64,000 nucleotides of DNA from Faecalibacterium langellae. Its GTDB lineage: Bacteria; Bacillota; Clostridia; Oscillospirales; Ruminococcaceae. Of this stretch, positions 62,195-64,000 are shown in pieces. Below the pieces are notes generated by a model. It had not been told where the DNA came from. It was given only the letters and a program-made list of their open reading frames with translations, and searched no databases. The stretch spans positions 744,001 through 808,000 of the forward strand of contig NZ_NMTR01000021.1 in NCBI RefSeq assembly GCF_002549775.1, given 5' to 3'. Each line of letters starts with the position of its first letter. The first letter of the stretch is position 1. Both the position numbers and the translations under genes were made by a program.

Positions 62195-62222
62195 ATTATA
62201 CGCTTTTCCGGGGATAAATCAA
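62195..62222 (-). promoter_or_regulatory. Promoter of aspS
   Basis: Minus strand TTGATT, 16-base spacer, TATAAT. The rest of the 258-base gap to the next gene shows no other feature. Confidence 0.7.
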
Positions 62223-62413
62223 GAGATATGGTGATTTCAGCCGCTCTGCGCTATGCTTTACACAAAAATGCGGCTGCAGGCAGACCGCAGTCCACCCGGA
62301 GCCGCCTGATTTTCAACACATTCCCGGTTATCGCCCGTCATGCGCCGCAGCGCACATCATTCCGGCACAGCCGGAGTATCCTTGCGCCAGCACATCATTT
62401 TGCGTAGCAAACC

Positions 62414-63022
62414 TCATTTTTCATCGTGCAGGGTGCCGGTGCCGCCCTCCACAACACCGTCGTGCCGCAGCACCGCTGCGATGGTGCCGAAGAAGCACTT
62501 CACATCCAGCCCAAAGCTCATGTGCTGGACATACCAGCCATCCAGCTTTGCCTTTTCGGCGATCTCCAGTTCGTCGCGGCCATGGATCTGCGCCCAGCCG
62601 GTCAGGCCCGGGCGCACATCGTTGGCACCGTACTTGTCCCGTTCAGCCAGCAGGTCGTACTGGTTCCAGAGCGCGGGCCGGGGCCCGATGACCGCCATAT
62701 CGCCCACAAAGATGTTCCACAGCTGAGGCAGTTCGTCCAGGCTGGTCTTGCGCAGGAAATGGCCCATGCGGGTGATATACTGGTCCGGGTCGTGGAGCAG
62801 ATGGGTGGGCATATCGTGGGGTGTGTCGATGCGCATGGTGCGGAACTTTAAAATCGAAAAGTGCTTTTTGCCGATGCCCACCCGCTTCTGTTTGAAGAAC
62901 ACCGGGCCGGGTGAGTCGATCTTGATGGCGATGGCAAGAATCAGAAAAAGCCAGAACAGGCAGACCATGCCGCACAGCGACAGCACGACAGCCAGCAGGC
63001 GCTTGATCCCATTGCGATACAT
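62414..63022 (-). CDS. Monotopic phosphoglycosyl transferase (bacterial sugar transferase)
   Basis: 202 residues. An N-terminal re-entrant hydrophobic helix (LLAVVLSLCGMVCLFWLFLILA) is followed by PGPVFFKQKRVGIGKKHF, KFRTM, the catalytic DELPQLWNIFVGDM and IGPRPAL motifs. It transfers sugar-1-phosphate to undecaprenyl phosphate, the first step of surface glycan assembly. It could initiate the glycan handled by the 41.5-46.7 kb cluster. GGAGGG precedes the ATG. Confidence 0.9.
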   Translation of the reverse strand: MYRNGIKRLLAVVLSLCGMVCLFWLFLILAIAIKIDSPGPVFFKQKRVGIGKKHFSILKFRTMRIDTPHDMPTHLLHDPDQYITRMGHFLRKTSLDELPQLWNIFVGDMAVIGPRPALWNQYDLLAERDKYGANDVRPGLTGWAQIHGRDELEIAEKAKLDGWYVQHMSFGLDVKCFFGTIAAVLRHDGVVEGGTGTLHDEK

Positions 63023-63057
63023 GGGGTTTTCCCTCCGTTTTTACAATTTACTGTTTC

Positions 63058-63086
63058 AGTATACCAGTATGGGCCGTTTTTTGCAA
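63058..63086 (-). promoter_or_regulatory. Promoter of the phosphoglycosyl transferase gene
   Basis: Minus strand TTGCAA, 17-base spacer, TATACT. Confidence 0.75.
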
Positions 63087-63158
63087 TCGCACGCCGGTAT
63101 TTTTATGCATCTGGCGCGTTTTGCCGGTTTTGTGGTAAAAAAGCGCCGGTTTTGTCTC

Positions 63159-63187
63159 TTGTTTTACCCGGAAAGAGGAAGTAAGAT
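63159..63187 (+). promoter_or_regulatory. Possible promoter of the GH31 gene
   Basis: TTGTTT, 17-base spacer, TAAGAT, about 95 bases before the start codon. Confidence 0.45.
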
Positions 63188-63282
63188 AATGACAACAAAT
63201 GTTGTCTGCGCCTTTGCCTGTGCGATCAGCCGGAAAAGCGTGGACGCCGATTCCGATCTATTTGTCGATGGAGGTTTCCTCT

Positions 63283-64000
63283 ATGATCCAGCATTTTCGT
63301 TTTGGTTCTCCCATCCGCACCGATAGCGTTGTGCAGGATATTCCTGTTTCGTCCGATGCCGTTCCGTTCCTCACGGCTGACGCAGACGGCTGGGTGTATA
63401 CAATGGTTCCGGATGCCATCGTGTACGGTCTGGGCGAGATGCCCCGCGGCATCAACAAGCGCGGCTGGCACTATGTCGCCAACAACACCGATGAATCCCA
63501 CCACGGTGAGAACAAGGTCTCTTACTATGGTGCCCACAATTTTCTGCTGATCGACGGCGGCCCCGGCGGCGATCTGTTTGGCGTCTTCGTGGATTTCCCG
63601 GGCAAAGTGCACTACGACATCGGTTACACGGTGCACGACACCCTGCGCTTTGCCACAGAGGAGCCGGACTATGAGCTTTACATCCTCACTGGCGCAGACC
63701 TGAACGACATTGCCCACCAGTTCCGCCAGCTGATCGGCCGCAGTTACATCCCGCCCAAATGGGCCTTCGGCCTGCAGCAGAGCCGCTGGGGCTACAAGAC
63801 CGCCGAGGATGTGCGGGAGGTGGCACGCCAATACAAAGAGAACGATCTGCCGCTGGATATGATCTGCATGGACATCGACTACATGCAGGATTATGCCGAC
63901 TTTACCATCAACAAAGAACGCTTCCCGGATCTGGCTGCGCTGGCTGCCGAGTTGAAAGCACAGGGCATCCGGCTGGTGCCCATCATTGACGCCGGTGTGC
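63283..64000 (+). CDS. Glycoside hydrolase family 31 protein (3' partial)
   Basis: The first 239 residues are seen; the frame is open at the window end. YGLGEMPRGINKRG, GVFVDFPG, and IPPKWAFGLQQSRWGYKT followed by PLDMICMDIDYMQDY match the N-terminal and early catalytic parts of GH31 alpha-glucosidases. The catalytic Asp motif lies beyond the edge. No signal peptide, so cytoplasmic. GGAGG lies before the ATG. Confidence 0.87.
   Translation, partial: MIQHFRFGSPIRTDSVVQDIPVSSDAVPFLTADADGWVYTMVPDAIVYGLGEMPRGINKRGWHYVANNTDESHHGENKVSYYGAHNFLLIDGGPGGDLFGVFVDFPGKVHYDIGYTVHDTLRFATEEPDYELYILTGADLNDIAHQFRQLIGRSYIPPKWAFGLQQSRWGYKTAEDVREVARQYKENDLPLDMICMDIDYMQDYADFTINKERFPDLAALAAELKAQGIRLVPIIDAGV

Overview
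The window is a GC-rich, gene-dense chromosomal segment with Gram-positive signals: strong AGGAGG-type ribosome binding sites, TTG/GTG starts, and Firmicute-type neighbourhoods (phoH-ybeY-era-yqzL-recO, spoIVB-spo0A, yajC-TIGR04086, prfA-sua5). The gene set (Spo0A, SpoIVA, SpoIVB, a SipL-like SPOCS/LysM protein, DUF951, DUF4364, DUF3343, an archaeal-type AspRS, a selenium-dependent molybdenum hydroxylase cluster) points to a gut-associated clostridial lineage of the Oscillospiraceae/Ruminococcaceae, possibly Faecalibacterium- or Gemmiger-like. That placement is inferred from content and composition and was not checked by a search.

Layout. 1-6.6 kb: a partial PLP-dependent decarboxylase, a SPOCS/LysM spore-coat-type protein, AzlCD, an RmlD-like reductase and a purine permease. 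6.6-16.6 kb: a selenium-dependent molybdenum hydroxylase island. The three hydroxylase subunits, YqeC, SelD, YedF, a SufS-like desulfurase, a DUF3343 protein, an XdhC/CoxI-type protein and YqeB form one tightly packed operon, with a MocA-like cytidylyltransferase divergent and the permease just before it. 16.6-18 kb: a small Cys-rich protein and a PadR/DUF2812 pair whose membrane partner is frameshifted. 18-24 kb: phoH-ybeY-era-yqzL-recO-mutS2. 24-25.6 kb: an amidase, then an AT-rich gap holding a 28-bp dif-like site. 25.6-32.3 kb (minus): a Xer-type recombinase, radA, a SpoIIM-like protein, a TIGR04086 protein, yajC, tgt, queA. 32.4-38.2 kb (plus): asd-dapA-dapB, CapA-like, a free-standing aspartokinase-type ACT protein, and a PTS EIIB-EIIA fusion without EIIC. 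38.3-41 kb: uxuA-uxuB for hexuronate breakdown. 41.5-46.7 kb: a surface-glycan cluster. 47-49.1 kb: spoIVB-spo0A. 49.3-51.8 kb: two tRNA-Leu genes, a polysaccharide deacetylase and a membrane-anchored MerR protein. 51.9-57 kb: DUF951-prfA-sua5-coaE-slt-M18. 57-64 kb: an S1 protein, DUF4364, spoIVA between copies of an intergenic repeat, aspS, a phosphoglycosyl transferase, and the start of a GH31 glucosidase.

Most notable signals: (i) a dif-like site with 11-6-11 geometry and almost identical arms beside a Xer-type recombinase, at the point where gene orientation changes from mostly plus to mostly minus; (ii) the selenium/molybdenum hydroxylase island in the orphan-selD style; (iii) sporulation genes with sigma-E-like promoters ahead of the SipL-like gene and spoIVA; (iv) two nested opposing promoter pairs (mocA/xdh and queA/asd), the second with a shared 9-mer; and (v) clear dyad operators for PadR, MerR and a candidate hexuronate regulator.
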